Assembly: GCA_026706935.1 (NCBI GenBank)
Contig: JAPOXV010000026.1
Location: 1,145,721-1,209,720 of the forward strand
Direction of reading: 5' to 3'
Origin: Gammaproteobacteria bacterium
Lineage (GTDB): Bacteria; Pseudomonadota; Gammaproteobacteria; Pseudomonadales; Azotimanducaceae
Length of the DNA: 64,000 nt
The notes under the pieces were generated by a model. It ran no database searches, was not told the origin of the DNA, and saw only the letters and a list, made by a program, of their open reading frames with translations. The position numbers were made by a program, and so were the translations under genes. Shown here in pieces: positions 63,374 to 64,000 of the stretch. Every line of letters starts with the position of its first letter. Position 1 is the stretch's first letter.

Positions 63374-64000
63374 TTGACCTACGCAAAAATCGTCTTCGTT
63401 CTGTCGACGCTCATTGTTCTAACAAACGAAACTGCTAAAGCAGAGATTTTTCGCGACGTAACACGCAGTTCAGATTTGGATTTCACGCACCAGAATGGCG
63501 AACATGGTTCGCTCTGGCTCGCTGAGATTCTGGGTCCTGGTGTAGGGGTGCTGGATGTGGACGGTGACGGTCTGTTAGACATCTGGGCGATCCAAGGAGG
63601 ACCACTTGTAGCCCGTCACACTTCGTTGCCTGCAGATCAAATTTTCAAGAACGTATCGAGCGACGACGGATTACGGTTCCGACCGATTACAACCCAAACG
63701 AGTGTTAAGGCGACAGGTTATGGAATGGGGATCGCAACCGGAGATGTTGATTCCGACGGCGATGTCGACGTGTTCCTCGCTAATTTCGGCAAAAACGAGC
63801 TTTGGATAAATCGCGGCGACGGCTCTTTCGACGAAATGAGTATGAAGAGAGGCATTTCAGGTGAACGATGGTCCGTAGCGGGTTCGTTCGTTGACCTCAA
63901 TCGAGATGGATCTCTAGACCTTTACGTCGTGAACTATGTTGAATTTACTCTGGCGACACACAAGCAATGCATGGGGATTTCGCTTAGACCTGACTATTGC
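63374..64000 (+). CDS. Second CRTAC1-type FG-GAP/VCBS protein (N-terminal part only)
   Basis: The frame is open to the right edge, 209 codons visible. The only start is a TTG at 63374, two codons after an in-frame TAG, giving a signal peptide (KIVFVLSTLIVLTNETAKA). The mature part parallels the CRTAC1 protein at 57861: FRDVTRSSDLDFTHQNGEHG, DVDGDGLLDIWAIQGGPL, GYGMGIATGDVDSDGDVDVFLANFGKNELW, SFVDLNRDGSLDLYVVNYVEF, so it carries the same Ca-binding propeller loops. The C-terminal ASPIC/UnbV domain would lie beyond the window. It closes the visible end of the export cluster. Confidence 0.85.
   Translation, partial: MTYAKIVFVLSTLIVLTNETAKAEIFRDVTRSSDLDFTHQNGEHGSLWLAEILGPGVGVLDVDGDGLLDIWAIQGGPLVARHTSLPADQIFKNVSSDDGLRFRPITTQTSVKATGYGMGIATGDVDSDGDVDVFLANFGKNELWINRGDGSFDEMSMKRGISGERWSVAGSFVDLNRDGSLDLYVVNYVEFTLATHKQCMGISLRPDYC

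Overview
The window looks like a chromosomal segment of a gammaproteobacterium, probably an aquatic or marine heterotroph. The evidence is the run hemB - argH / hemC-hemD-hemX-hemY / rho, an Asp-type (Pseudomonas-like) HemB, several TonB-dependent receptors, Zur-type operators, and many lipid- or acid-degrading enzymes (PhyH dioxygenase, Baeyer-Villiger monooxygenase, acyl-CoA carboxylase, long indolepyruvate ferredoxin oxidoreductase). The species cannot be named from sequence alone. I saw no rRNA, tRNA, CRISPR array, prophage or intact insertion sequence. Coding density is high, and GTG and TTG starts are common.

Layout. 1-8.3 kb: an edge-truncated exported beta-propeller protein and an HpcH-type aldolase (minus), facing a plus-strand run of PhyH dioxygenase-HEAT fusion, cytoplasmic sulfatase, SRPBCC protein and O-acetylhomoserine sulfhydrylase, ending at a strong hairpin. 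8.3-15.9 kb: a quinone/enone reductase and a zinc-acquisition region. This region has two ZnuD-like receptors with His/Asp/Glu-rich loops, a small His/Cys exported protein, and two Zur-box-like operators of different spacing; a PaaI thioesterase and a two-gene VOC operon lie between. 16-28.5 kb: metabolic genes (alkyl-DHAP-synthase-like flavoenzyme, alpha/beta hydrolase, alanine racemase, SDR, class III aminotransferase, YbdK ligase, serine hydrolase, thiolase-like protein, MCC-beta-type carboxyltransferase). 28.5-38.4 kb: Lrp divergent from a 1132-residue indolepyruvate oxidoreductase, then mnmH/selU with a lipoprotein gene, msrA, an MFS exporter, a SnoaL-like protein and a CoA-type Nudix hydrolase.

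38.5-46 kb holds the most unusual protein: an exported fusion of an M14 zinc carboxypeptidase and a complete argininosuccinate-lyase-superfamily domain. It is followed by a 671-bp gap carrying iterated IS21-end-like repeats and a perfect 16-bp palindrome, then a large TonB receptor, a ClpP-like protease and a Tex30/KANL3-type hydrolase. 46-50 kb: BVMO, DadA-like flavoenzyme and a DUF6265 protein. 50-57.7 kb: hemB, argH, hemCDXY and rho. 57.8-64 kb: an export cluster of two CRTAC1/VCBS proteins flanking a TPR protein and three tandem paralogues of a small exported repeat family that I do not recognise; the last gene runs off the right edge.

Themes: zinc-responsive outer-membrane uptake, organosulfur and acyl-CoA catabolism, complete late-tetrapyrrole synthesis, and two possibly undescribed modules (the M14-lyase fusion and the CRTAC1/repeat-protein cluster).
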